45,397 nt of DNA, from contig CANRMX010000015.1 of the NCBI GenBank assembly GCA_947631855.1, positions 1 through 45,397 of the forward strand. The letters run 5' to 3'. The translations under genes and the position numbers were made by a program. Each line of letters starts with the position of its first letter. Position 1 is the first letter of the stretch. The DNA is from an uncultured Clostridia bacterium. GTDB lineage: Bacteria > Bacillota > Clostridia > Oscillospirales > Acutalibacteraceae. The notes beneath the pieces are model-generated. The model worked only from the letters and a program-made list of their open reading frames with translations, was not told the DNA's origin and searched no databases. This document shows positions 14,127-24,636 of the stretch, piece after piece.

Positions 14127-15386
14127 ATGTCCATGACAATGACACAAAAGATTTTGGCCGCCAAGGCCGGACTGGAAAAGGTGGAGGCCGGGCAGCTGAT
14201 CGAAACGAAGCTGGATCTGGTGCTGGGGAACGACATCACCTCGCCGGTGGCCATCAACGAATTTGAAAAGGCGGGCGCCGACGCGGTGTTCGACAACACC
14301 AAGATCACGCTGGTGCTGGATCACTTCGTGCCCAATAAAGACATCAAGGCCGCCCAGCAGAGCAAGCAGACCCGGCAGTTTGCCAACAAATACGATATCC
14401 TCAATTTCTTCGACGTGGGGACTATGGGCATCGAGCACGCTCTCCTGCCCGAAAAAGGGCTGGTGGGCCCCGGCGATTGCGTGATCGGCGCGGATTCCCA
14501 CACCTGCACCTACGGCGCACTGGGGGCCTTCTCCACCGGCGTGGGCTCCACCGACATGGCCGCCGGGATGATCACCGGTAAGGCGTGGTTCAAGGTGCCC
14601 TCGGCCATCCGGGTGGTGCTGAAGAATCAGCCCACCGGGTTTGTCAGCGGCAAGGACATGATCCTGCATCTCATCGGCGAGATCGGTGTGGACGGTGCAC
14701 TGTATCAGTCGCTGGAATTCACCGGCGACGGCGTGGCCGCACTCTCCATGGACGACCGGTTTACCATCGCCAACATGGCCATCGAGGCGGGCGCGAAAAA
14801 CGGCATCTTCCCAGTGGACGAGACGACGCTGGAATACTGCAAGGGCCGGTACAACGGGGAGATCGAGATCTTCGAGGCCGACCCCGATGCGGAATATACC
14901 CGCACGGTGGAGATCGACCTTGCGGCCCTGCGGCCCACGGTGTCCATGCCCCACCTGCCCGAAAACACCCGAAACATCAAGGAAGTTGCGGACGTGACCA
15001 TCGACCAGAGCGTCATCGGCTCCTGCACCAACGGCCGCATTTCCGATATGCGCGTGGCGGCGGCCATCCTCAAGGGGAGAAAGGTTGCGAAGAACGTCCG
15101 CTGCATCGTGATCCCCGCCACCCAGGCGGTGTATCTCCAGTGCATCCGGGAGGGGCTGGCCGAGATCTTCATCGAGGCTGGGGCCGTGTTCAGCACGCCC
15201 ACCTGCGGGCCGTGCCTCGGCGGCTATATGGGGATCCTTGCCGAGGGTGAGCGGGCTGTATCCACCACCAACCGCAATTTTGTCGGCCGCATGGGCCATC
15301 CCGAATCCGAAGTGGTGCTGGCTTCTCCGGCGGTGGCCGCCGCCAGCGCGATCACCGGCCGTCTCACCGACCCCGCCACCCTCTAA
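14127..15386 (+). CDS. leuC: 3-isopropylmalate dehydratase large subunit
   Basis: A 419-residue aconitase-family subunit of the two-gene bacterial/archaeal LeuC type. It isomerises 2-isopropylmalate to 3-isopropylmalate with LeuD. The [4Fe-4S] ligands are Cys300 (IGSCTNG) and Cys360 and Cys363 ([10 protein letters not shown]); [19 protein letters not shown] carries the substrate and cluster motif. Homoaconitase or citraconate activity is possible in this subgroup. The ATG at 14127 follows GAGAGGAG. leuD begins 18 bp downstream. leuA and leuB are not in the window. Confidence 0.92.
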   Translation: MSMTMTQKILAAKAGLEKVEAGQLIETKLDLVLGNDITSPVAINEFEKAGADAVFDNTKITLVLDHFVPNKDIKAAQQSKQTRQFANKYDILNFFDVGTMGIEHALLPEKGLVGPGDCVIGADSHTCTYGALGAFSTGVGSTDMAAGMITGKAWFKVPSAIRVVLKNQPTGFVSGKDMILHLIGEIGVDGALYQSLEFTGDGVAALSMDDRFTIANMAIEAGAKNGIFPVDETTLEYCKGRYNGEIEIFEADPDAEYTRTVEIDLAALRPTVSMPHLPENTRNIKEVADVTIDQSVIGSCTNGRISDMRVAAAILKGRKVAKNVRCIVIPATQAVYLQCIREGLAEIFIEAGAVFSTPTCGPCLGGYMGILAEGERAVSTTNRNFVGRMGHPESEVVLASPAVAAASAITGRLTDPATL

Positions 15387-15404
15387 ACCGAAAGGAGCAG
15401 AAAC

Positions 15405-15887
15405 ATGAACGCACAGGGAACTGTCCATAAGTACGGCGACGATGTGAACACCGACGTCATCATCCCCGCCCGGTATCTGAATACCGCCTACCATCAGGAG
15501 CTGGCTGCCCACTGCATGGAGGATATCGACCGGGAATTTATCCACCGCGTCCGGCCCGGGGACATCATCGTGGCGGGCAAGAATTTCGGCTGCGGCTCCT
15601 CTCGGGAGCACGCGCCCATCGCCATCAAGGCCAGCGGTGTGTCCTGCGTCATCGCCGCCACCTTTGCCCGCATCTTCTACCGCAACGCCATCAACATCGG
15701 CCTTCCGATCCTGGAGTGCCCCGAGGCCGCCGAAGGCATCGCGGCAGGGGACAGGGTCAGCGTGGATTTCGATTCCGGGATCATCACCGATGAGGCCACC
15801 GGCAAGACCTATCAGGCCCATCCCTTCCCGGAGTTTATCAAAAAGATCATCGAGGCCGGCGGGCTGATGGAGTCCATCCGGAAGTAA
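15405..15887 (+). CDS. leuD: 3-isopropylmalate dehydratase small subunit
   Basis: A 160-residue swivel-domain subunit that completes the LeuCD heterodimer. The diagnostic motif is [12 protein letters not shown] (about 60-71), and [14 protein letters not shown] near the N-terminus is the substrate-specificity loop region of the small-subunit family. Length is typical of the short clostridial LeuD. The ATG follows AAAGGAGCAG. The short gaps to leuC and to the next small gene indicate one operon ending at the terminator at 16214-16239. Confidence 0.92.
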   Translation: MNAQGTVHKYGDDVNTDVIIPARYLNTAYHQELAAHCMEDIDREFIHRVRPGDIIVAGKNFGCGSSREHAPIAIKASGVSCVIAATFARIFYRNAINIGLPILECPEAAEGIAAGDRVSVDFDSGIITDEATGKTYQAHPFPEFIKKIIEAGGLMESIRK

Positions 15888-15901
15888 AGGAGCGGAAACG
15901 T

Positions 15902-16177
15902 ATGTGGATGCTGCTGGGCGTGGGCGCGATCCTGTCGGCGGTTTTGAATCTTGTCTGGGCCTTTCGGGACAAGGACGCCAGCGGATTTCGGTTTGCCAGT
16001 TTATCGCTGACAGCGCTGACGGTGTGCGCCTTTTATCAGGACGGCGCACAAAGAGTCCTGCATGAGGACTGGGGCGGGCTGATGGATATCATGCCCACCA
16101 TGTCCACGGCCCTGTGGGTCTGCGTCCTTTTGTCGATCTTGATCAATGGGATTTCACTGTTGAAAAAGCGGCGTTGA
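15902..16177 (+). CDS. Small membrane protein at the end of the leuCD operon
   Basis: A 91-residue protein that I do not recognise. Hydrophobic stretches at about residues 2-20, 31-46 (weaker) and 68-86 suggest two or three membrane passes, with a basic C-terminus (LLKKRR). It begins 14 bp after leuD with AAAGGAGCGG as binding site and is followed by a terminator, so it belongs to the same transcript. No catalytic motif is visible. Confidence 0.65.
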   Translation: MWMLLGVGAILSAVLNLVWAFRDKDASGFRFASLSLTALTVCAFYQDGAQRVLHEDWGGLMDIMPTMSTALWVCVLLSILINGISLLKKRR

Positions 16178-16213
16178 AATTCAGGGCAATATCGCTTCGC
16201 AGAGAGAAACATG

Positions 16214-16239
16214 AAAAGCCCTGAAAACCGGGGCTTTTT
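16214..16239 (+). terminator. Terminator of the leuCD operon
   Basis: Stem AAAAGCCC with GGGCTTTT, 9 nt loop, then Ts. It lies 37 bp after the last gene. Confidence 0.8.
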
Positions 16240-16269
16240 CGCGTGGGGGATGTGGAATCTCGCAACGAA

Positions 16270-16398
16270 GGAGAGAAGAAGGGATTCGACCGCGTGCTGC
16301 GCACGCTATCGGCTCATCCACCCCGGCGCTTTGCGTCGCGGTACCGGCTTCGCCGCTCCTCGCTTTAACGCTCAGTTCTCGCCTGCAGGCTCGGGTCC
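16270..16398 (-). repeat. Hairpin-rich repeat, copy 1, with a tRNA-Ser 3' end at its edge
   Basis: This copy begins (plus coordinates) with a 16 nt stretch, AGAAGAAGGGATTCGA (16274-16289), identical to the T-arm/acceptor end of tRNA-Ser(GCT) at 16689-16704. About 85 bp follow that are almost identical to copy 2 (GTGC-tgc-GCAC hairpin, GGCTCATCCACCCCGGCGC, GGTACCGGCTTCGCCGC). A nested hairpin at 16394-16426 (CGTCCC-ggt-GGGACG core) lies just past its end. It has no coding capacity; a minus-strand reading frame across it only reflects its biased composition. Confidence 0.7.
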
Positions 16399-16487
16399 TG
16401 CGTCCCGGTGGGACGCGCCCAGGATCGACCGAAGCGGAGCGTAGACCGGCGATGGACAGCGCCCTTCCCGACTCGGAGTGTGTTGCA

Positions 16488-16640
16488 GACGAAAGGATTC
16501 GACCGCGTGCTGCGCACGCTATCGGCTCATCCACCCCGGCGCTTTGCGCCGCGGTACCGGCTTCGCCGCTCCTCGCTAAAAATGTCCCACCGGGACATTT
16601 TCTTAACGCTCGGATCCGTTGGGCTCGAATCCTTTTTCGT
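16488..16640 (-). repeat. Hairpin-rich repeat, copy 2, with terminal inverted repeats
   Basis: Second copy, bounded by inverted termini: AAAGGATTCGA (16493-16503) and TCGAATCCTTT (16625-16635), extending outwards to ACG and CGT after a 2 nt indel. Relative to copy 1 it carries an extra 25 nt hairpin (16578-16602; AAAATGTCCC-acc-GGGACATTTT). The ends look like tRNA T-arms (GGATTCGA / TCGAATCC). It lies directly downstream of the tRNA-Ser terminator. Confidence 0.7.
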
Positions 16641-16642
16641 AA

Positions 16643-16683
16643 AAAAGAAAACGAACACCCGATAAGGGTGTTCGTTTTCTTTT
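16643..16683 (-). terminator. Terminator of the tRNA-Ser pair
   Basis: A perfect 18 bp stem (16643-16660 with 16666-16683) and a 5 nt loop; on the minus strand it ends in a run of Ts. It touches the CCA end of tRNA-Ser(GCT). Confidence 0.9.
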
Positions 16684-16772
16684 GGCGGAGAAGAAGGGAT
16701 TCGAACCCTTGCGCCGGTTTCCCGACCTACTCCCTTAGCAGGGGAGCCCCTTCACCACTTGGGTACTTCTCC
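16683..16772 (-). tRNA. tRNA-Ser (anticodon GCT)
   Basis: A 90 nt class II tRNA read on the minus strand. Acceptor GGAGAAG pairs with CTTCTCC, the anticodon arm is CTCCC-CTGCTAA-GGGAG with anticodon GCT, there is a long variable arm, the T-arm is AAGGG-TTCGAAT-CCCTT, and CCA is encoded. It reads AGC/AGT serine codons. Confidence 0.95.
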
Positions 16773-16803
16773 AAGGTGAAGCTGTAAACCAGCTGATTCT
16801 CTA

Positions 16804-16892
16804 TGGCGGAGAGGAAGAGATTCGAACTCTTGGTCCCTTGCGGGATCACTAGTTTTCAAGACTAGCTCCTTAAACCACTCGGACACCTCTCC
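16804..16892 (-). tRNA. tRNA-Ser (anticodon TGA)
   Basis: An 89 nt class II tRNA on the minus strand. Acceptor GGAGAGG pairs with CCTCTCC, the anticodon arm is CTAGT-CTTGAAA-ACTAG with anticodon TGA, there is a long variable arm (GATCCCGCAAGGGACC), and CCA is encoded. It lies 31 bp upstream of tRNA-Ser(GCT), in one transcript. Confidence 0.95.
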
Positions 16893-16910
16893 ATATCCGG
16901 CGTGTTTCCA

Positions 16911-16940
16911 ATCTTACCACAGAATCCCCTTGTATGTCAA
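16911..16940 (-). promoter_or_regulatory. Promoter of the tRNA-Ser pair
   Basis: On the minus strand: TTGACA, 18 nt, TAAGAT, about 20 bp before tRNA-Ser(TGA). It begins 17 bp after the stop of the upstream membrane protein gene. Confidence 0.75.
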
Positions 16941-16956
16941 CCCTTTTTCGCTTTTT

Positions 16957-17343
16957 TTATTCGTTGAGCAATTCCGATCGGGCGCACATCCGGCACAGGG
17001 CCATGGCCGGGATCGCCAGCACGCACCACAGCAGGGAATAGGGCAGGCACACCTGGCCCATGAGGTTGAGGGGCATCCCGGAATAATCCCAGACGTGCAG
17101 GCCCATCCAATTGTTGAAGACCATGCCCACGGTCAATTCCACCGCCGTGATGATGCCGGATGCCGCCACGCAGCGGAAAAATAGCGGGAAGTCCGCCATT
17201 CGCTCACAGCACACCCGGTCGATGAGGTACAGGCAGATGCCGCCCGCAATGGCCATGGAATAATGCGTCCGCCCGCGCCAGATCATTTCCAGCGTGGGGT
17301 ACGCGCAGCTGCCGGTCAAGAAGATAAATCCTTCCCGTCCCAA
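16957..17343 (-). CDS. PF06541-like (putative ABC transporter type IV) membrane protein
   Basis: A protein of about 128 residues with roughly four membrane segments (Gly/Ile-rich helices near residues 4-18, 30-44, 60-80 and 96-116). The family signature is visible near the C-terminal third as HVWDYSGMPLNLMGQVCLPY. PF06541 proteins have no established function despite the ABC-transporter name. The start is uncertain: GTG at 17352 lies inside the strong AAAGGGGTGATTC ribosome binding site, so TTG 17343 just downstream is preferred. Transcribed away from galE and upstream of the tRNA pair. Confidence 0.7.
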   Translation of the reverse strand: MGREGFIFLTGSCAYPTLEMIWRGRTHYSMAIAGGICLYLIDRVCCERMADFPLFFRCVAASGIITAVELTVGMVFNNWMGLHVWDYSGMPLNLMGQVCLPYSLLWCVLAIPAMALCRMCARSELLNE

Positions 17344-17438
17344 ATGAATCACCCCTTTCCGTTTTGCGTTTGACTAGTATTTCCAATTTCGCCGGGCTTT
17401 ACTCTGGCAGGACATTTTTTCTTTCTGGGCCCAACCGC

Positions 17439-17467
17439 TTGTAATTTTGCGAATTATCTTCTATAAT
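17439..17467 (+). promoter_or_regulatory. Promoter of the galE operon
   Basis: TTGTAA, 17 nt, TATAAT, about 75 bp before the galE start. Confidence 0.75.
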
Positions 17468-17541
17468 GTGTGTACATGGGAAAGCTGGGGCAAGCTATCA
17501 GCGGCCCCTGCGTCCCGTACTGACGAAAGGATGGGATCGTG

Positions 17542-18564
17542 ATGAAAATTTTAGTGACCGGCGGCGCCGGGTATATCGGCAGCCATACCAGCGTGGTGCT
17601 TTTGGAGCGCGGGTATGACGTGGTGATCGTGGACAACCTCTGCAACAGCAAGCGCGTGGTGGTGGACCGCATCGAGGAGTTGGGCGGCAGAAAGCCCACG
17701 TTCTATGAATGCGATCTCCGGGACGAGCCTGCGCTGCGGGCGGTCTTTGAAAAAGAGAAGATCGACGCGGTGATCCACTTCGCCGGGCTCAAGGCGGTGG
17801 GGGAATCCCCGGTCTATCCGCTGAAATACTATGACAACAACCTGTCCTCCACCCTGACTCTGCTCCGGGTGATGCAGGATTACGGCGTCATGAGCATCGT
17901 GTTCAGTTCCTCCGCCACGGTGTATGGGGACAAATCCACCCCGCCCCTCAAGGAGGATATGCCCCTGCCCATGTCGGCCACCAATCCCTACGGCTTTACC
18001 AAGATCATGATCGAGCAGATTCTCAAAGATTACTGCCATGCCCATCCCGATTTCAACGCCGTGCTGCTGCGGTACTTCAACCCCGTGGGCGCCCACGAGA
18101 GCGGCCGCATCGGCGAAGACCCCAACGGGATCCCCAACAATCTGGCGCCGTACATCACCCAGACGCTGGTGGGCAAGCGCGACAAGCTCCACGTCTTCGG
18201 AAACGATTATCCCACGCCCGACGGTACCTGCATCCGGGATTACATCCACGTGCAGGACCTGGCGGCGGGCCATGTGGCGGCGATCCGGCTCTTTGAAGCG
18301 GGCGGCTGCGGCTTGAAGATCTACAACCTGGGCACGGGCCGGGGATATTCCGTGCTGGAAGTGGTGGACGCCTTCTCCAGGGCGGCGGGCAAGCCGGTGC
18401 CCTATGTGATCGACGGCCGCCGGGCGGGCGATCTGCCGGAAAGCTACGCGGATGCTTCCAAGGCGTATGCTGAGCTGGGCTGGAAAGCCGAGAAGACCCT
18501 GGACGATATGTGCCGGGACGCGCTGAATTGGCAGAGGAAGAATCCCAATGGTTTTGAAGAATAA
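17542..18564 (+). CDS. galE: UDP-glucose 4-epimerase
   Basis: A 340-residue extended SDR enzyme that interconverts UDP-glucose and UDP-galactose. The NAD site is VTGGAGYIGSH (6-15 region). The catalytic residues are Ser124 (FSSSATVYGD) and the Tyr150-x3-Lys154 pair (NPYGFTK), and RYFNPVGAHESG and GTCIRDYIHVQDLA are family motifs. ATG 17542 follows GAAAGGATGG; a GTG directly before it is also possible. It overlaps maf by 17 bp and heads an operon that also contains a galactokinase-like gene at its far end. Confidence 0.95.
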   Translation: MKILVTGGAGYIGSHTSVVLLERGYDVVIVDNLCNSKRVVVDRIEELGGRKPTFYECDLRDEPALRAVFEKEKIDAVIHFAGLKAVGESPVYPLKYYDNNLSSTLTLLRVMQDYGVMSIVFSSSATVYGDKSTPPLKEDMPLPMSATNPYGFTKIMIEQILKDYCHAHPDFNAVLLRYFNPVGAHESGRIGEDPNGIPNNLAPYITQTLVGKRDKLHVFGNDYPTPDGTCIRDYIHVQDLAAGHVAAIRLFEAGGCGLKIYNLGTGRGYSVLEVVDAFSRAAGKPVPYVIDGRRAGDLPESYADASKAYAELGWKAEKTLDDMCRDALNWQRKNPNGFEE

Positions 18565-19123
18565 CACAAAACTGGTGCTGGCGTCCCAGTCGCCCAGCCG
18601 CAAAATGCTGCTGGAGCGGGCGGGCGTGCCCTTTGAAGTGGTGGTGACCGGCGTGGACGAGACGGTCCCGGCGGGCTTGACCCCCGGCCAGACGGTGGAA
18701 TGCCTTGCCCGGCGCAAGGCCGAGGCGGTGCTGCCCCTGCGGCCCGACTGCGCCATCATCGGGTCGGATTCGGTGGTCTGCATCGACGGGCTGATCCTGG
18801 GCAAGCCCGCGGATGACGAAGCCGCCGTGGCCATGCTGCACCGGCTTTCGGGCCGCACCCATCAGGTGGTCACCGGGGTGTGCCTGCTGGTAAACGGCAA
18901 GGCCCAGGTGTTCCACCAGAGCACGGAGGTCACCTTCTATCCGCTGGAAGACGGGGAGATTCGCGACTATGTGGCCAGCGGGGAATCCCGCGGCCGGGCG
19001 GGCTCCTATGGCATCGAGGGCATCGGCGTGATCCTGGTGGAATCCATCCGGGGCGATTACGCCAACGTGGTGGGCCTGCCCGTGGCCGAAACCCTCCGCC
19101 GCCTGAGAAAAATGCTGGGGTAA
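18548..19123 (+). CDS. maf: Maf family nucleotide pyrophosphatase
   Basis: A 191-residue Maf protein that hydrolyses non-canonical or regulatory nucleoside triphosphates (dTTP/UTP type in related proteins), also linked to septum inhibition in Bacillus. The N-terminal signature is LASQSPSRKMLL, and the substrate loop includes GSDSVVCIDG, SGRAGSYGIEG and YANVVGLPV. The start overlaps galE by 17 bp, a sign of translational coupling. The neighbouring yunB and ligA are common partners in sporulating Firmicutes. Confidence 0.9.
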   Translation: MVLKNNTKLVLASQSPSRKMLLERAGVPFEVVVTGVDETVPAGLTPGQTVECLARRKAEAVLPLRPDCAIIGSDSVVCIDGLILGKPADDEAAVAMLHRLSGRTHQVVTGVCLLVNGKAQVFHQSTEVTFYPLEDGEIRDYVASGESRGRAGSYGIEGIGVILVESIRGDYANVVGLPVAETLRRLRKMLG

Positions 19124-19172
19124 CCTGCACCAAATCCCACGCTCCGCGTATTGTGGAGGGTGGGGTGGTGTT

Positions 19173-19829
19173 ATGCGGTGTAGACGAAGAAGGAGATTCC
19201 CAGCCCGGTACCGCGGGCCAAACGGAAAAACCCATGCACTGCGCAGGTTGCTGATCCTCTGCGGCGTGTTGCTGCTGGTGTGGGGCGCGATCTGCGAGCT
19301 GCTGAGCCGGGCTGTCACCGGTGAATTGGCCCATGCTGCGCTGGAAGATTATCTGCGGGAGCAGATCAACGAGGCGGTGCGGGAAGAACTGGCGGACTGC
19401 GAGGGGGATTTCTCCACGCTGGGGGAAGGCGGAGACGGCCAGATTACATACGTCACGGCGGACGCCCGGGCCCTCAACGATTTGAAGACCGGCGTGCTGT
19501 CCCGGCTGGAGAAGACCTTGAACCGCCGGGCAAAGGCGGGCGTGCCCATGGGGAGCCTCACGGGCTGGGGCGTCCTCAACGGCCGAGGGCCCAAGGTGCC
19601 CCTGCGGTTCAATCTGCAGGGCAGCGCGGATGTGGCCTTCGATACGGCGTTCACCTCCGCCGGGGTCAATCAAAGCTGCCACCGGGTGACCATGACCGTC
19701 ACGGCCCACGCCTATTCTCAATCGGTGCGCTTCGAGACGGAGGCCCGGGCGGAGACCGTCACGGTGCTGTCCGAGACGGTAGTGGTGGGCGCGGTGCCCC
19801 ACGCGGCCCTGCTGGGCGGGCTATCTTAA
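19173..19829 (+). CDS. yunB: Sporulation protein YunB
   Basis: A 218-residue membrane-anchored protein. A strongly basic cytoplasmic N-terminus (RCRRRRRFPARYRG) leads into one transmembrane helix (about 26-44), followed by an extracytoplasmic domain. The family signature GSLTGWGVLNGRGPKVPLRF and the AGVNQSCHRVTMTV region match Bacillus YunB. In Bacillus it is a sigma-E/sigma-K controlled mother-cell gene needed for normal sporulation; its molecular role is unknown. Its presence suggests a spore-forming host. The ATG follows GGAGGGTGGGG. Confidence 0.88.
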   Translation: MRCRRRRRFPARYRGPNGKTHALRRLLILCGVLLLVWGAICELLSRAVTGELAHAALEDYLREQINEAVREELADCEGDFSTLGEGGDGQITYVTADARALNDLKTGVLSRLEKTLNRRAKAGVPMGSLTGWGVLNGRGPKVPLRFNLQGSADVAFDTAFTSAGVNQSCHRVTMTVTAHAYSQSVRFETEARAETVTVLSETVVVGAVPHAALLGGLS

Positions 19830-23080
<3,251 letters not shown>

Positions 23081-23093
23081 TTTGATCCGCTTT

Positions 23094-23124
23094 CGATCCT
23101 CCGCAAGCCGCGGGGGATCGTTTT
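23094..23124 (+). terminator. Terminator of the galE-galK operon
   Basis: An 11 bp stem with one G-U pair (CGATCCTCCGC with GCGGGGGATCG), a 5 nt loop and four Ts. Confidence 0.85.
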
Positions 23125-23148
23125 GCCGGAGATCCGGCCGTCCCGGTG

Positions 23149-23177
23149 TTTACAGGGGCGCGGAATCGTGCTACAAT
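23149..23177 (+). promoter_or_regulatory. Promoter of the M29 aminopeptidase gene
   Basis: TTTACA, 17 nt, TACAAT, with TGC before the -10. It lies about 60 bp before the ATG at 23238. Confidence 0.75.
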
Positions 23178-23237
23178 AAAAGCCATGAAGCCCGGGGCCG
23201 CAGACGGACACCCCGGAGGATAAAGGAGGAACCGCAA

Positions 23238-24449
23238 ATGGATCTGGAACAAATGAAACGCAAATACGCCTATACGCTGGCGCGAGTGGGGCTGAACGTC
23301 CAAAAGGGCCAGACGGTGCTGGTGGAGGCCGCCATCGAGGGCTGGGAGTTTACCAGCATCTTCGCCGAGGAATGCTATAAGCTGGGCGCCGGCAACGTGG
23401 TGGTGCACTATCTGGATCTGCCCAATATGAAGATCGCCGCCCGGTATCGCAGCGACGAGGACGTGCGCAAGGTGGAGGATTGGGAAGTTGCCATGCACCA
23501 GCCCTATCTGGACGACGGCGCGTGCTACGTCCGGCTGGAGGGGGTCAATCCCAAGCTGATGGAGGACGTGAGCGAGAAGAACTCCAACGCCATTTTCGCC
23601 CATGTGGACGCGGTGCGGAACATCATGCGCAAGGCCAGCCGGGAAAAGCACTGCCAGTGGCTGATCGCCATGGTGCCCACGGTGCAGTGGGCGGAGTACA
23701 TTCTGGAGGGGAAGACCGGCAAGGAGGCCGAGGCCGAATTGTGGGAGATTTTGCTCAAGCTGTGCTACATCACCGAGGACAACGACGTGGTGGCCGCCTG
23801 GGAGGAAAAAGGCAAGCGGAACGCCGTGAAGGGCAACGCGGTGGACGCCCTGAAGCTCACCAAGCTCCACTACACCGCCGGCAACGGCACCGACCTCACT
23901 GTGGGCCTGACGCCCTGGTCCCGGTTTGGCCACGGGGATCGTCCCCTGCCCAAGGATTTTATCCGTTTCCACGCCAACATCCCCAGCGAGGAGATCTGCA
24001 CCACTCCCAACAAGTTTGAGACCAACGGCGTGGTCTACGCCTCCCGGCCGCTGGTGCTGGGCGGCAAGAAGATCGAGAATTTCGGTTTCCGCTTTGAGAA
24101 CGGCAAGGTGGTAGAGGTGCTGGCCGACGAGGGCAAGGAGATGCTGGAGGCCCTGATCGCCACCGACGAGAACGCAGGCTATCTGGGCGAGGCGGCCCTG
24201 GTGGAGTACCATTCGCCCATCAGCATGAGCGGGATGGTGTACTACACCACCCTGATCGACGAAAACGCCAGCTGCCATCTGGCGCTGGGACGCGGCCTGG
24301 GTTCCGGGCCCAAGGGATCGGAGCACCTGTTCAACGATTCCACCATCCATGTGGACTTTATGATCGGCACCCCAGATATGCACATCGTGGGCACCACCGA
24401 GGACGGCCGGGAGGTGGACATCTTCCGGGACGGAGATTTCGCCATCTGA
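23238..24449 (+). CDS. M29 family aminopeptidase (AmpS-like)
   Basis: A 403-residue cytoplasmic dinuclear metallo-aminopeptidase. Recognisable metal-site segments of the family are NIPSEEICTTPNK, GYLGEAALVEYHSP, ASCHLALGRG and STIHVDFMIGTPDM, with their Glu, His and Asp ligands. It releases N-terminal residues from peptides for amino acid recycling. Length matches AmpS and aminopeptidase T. AAAGGAGGA precedes the ATG at 23238. Single gene with its own promoter and a terminator at 24483-24512. Confidence 0.92.
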   Translation: MDLEQMKRKYAYTLARVGLNVQKGQTVLVEAAIEGWEFTSIFAEECYKLGAGNVVVHYLDLPNMKIAARYRSDEDVRKVEDWEVAMHQPYLDDGACYVRLEGVNPKLMEDVSEKNSNAIFAHVDAVRNIMRKASREKHCQWLIAMVPTVQWAEYILEGKTGKEAEAELWEILLKLCYITEDNDVVAAWEEKGKRNAVKGNAVDALKLTKLHYTAGNGTDLTVGLTPWSRFGHGDRPLPKDFIRFHANIPSEEICTTPNKFETNGVVYASRPLVLGGKKIENFGFRFENGKVVEVLADEGKEMLEALIATDENAGYLGEAALVEYHSPISMSGMVYYTTLIDENASCHLALGRGLGSGPKGSEHLFNDSTIHVDFMIGTPDMHIVGTTEDGREVDIFRDGDFAI

Positions 24450-24482
24450 TCGCTCCCGTGTCCCACCGACGCAGTTTGCAGG

Positions 24483-24512
24483 CTCCCGAACGCCGGAGAA
24501 GGTGTTCGGGAG
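24483..24512 (+). terminator. Hairpin after the aminopeptidase gene
   Basis: A 9 bp stem (CTCCCGAAC with GTTCGGGAG) and a 12 nt loop, with only a weak T-rich tail. Confidence 0.6.
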
Positions 24513-24568
24513 TTCTCTGCGCCTGTGCGGATTTTGTTTGGGAAAGCCGTTGTTTCTCTTTGTTTTTC

Positions 24569-24597
24569 TTGCAGTTTTGTCGAACTTGTGATAAAAT
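24569..24597 (+). promoter_or_regulatory. Promoter of the miaB-mutSL-division cluster
   Basis: TTGCAG, 17 nt, TAAAAT, with TGTGA before the -10. It is the only clear promoter ahead of the 13.7 kb plus-strand run. Confidence 0.65.
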
Positions 24598-24636
24598 TAT
24601 TGAGTACGTCAACCTGTAATGGAGGAGTGTTCTCTT

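Noticed and set aside
13280-14127. A leucine T-box or attenuator ahead of leuC
   Set aside because: The gap before leuC is only 31 bp, and the 76 bp before the upstream gene has no T-box sequence or competing hairpins.
16181-16534. A 117-codon minus-strand reading frame with an internally repeated peptide (VDEPIACAARGRI)
   Set aside because: The peptide repeat is only the translation of the structured DNA repeat copies; there is no ribosome binding site, and the frame crosses the leuCD terminator.
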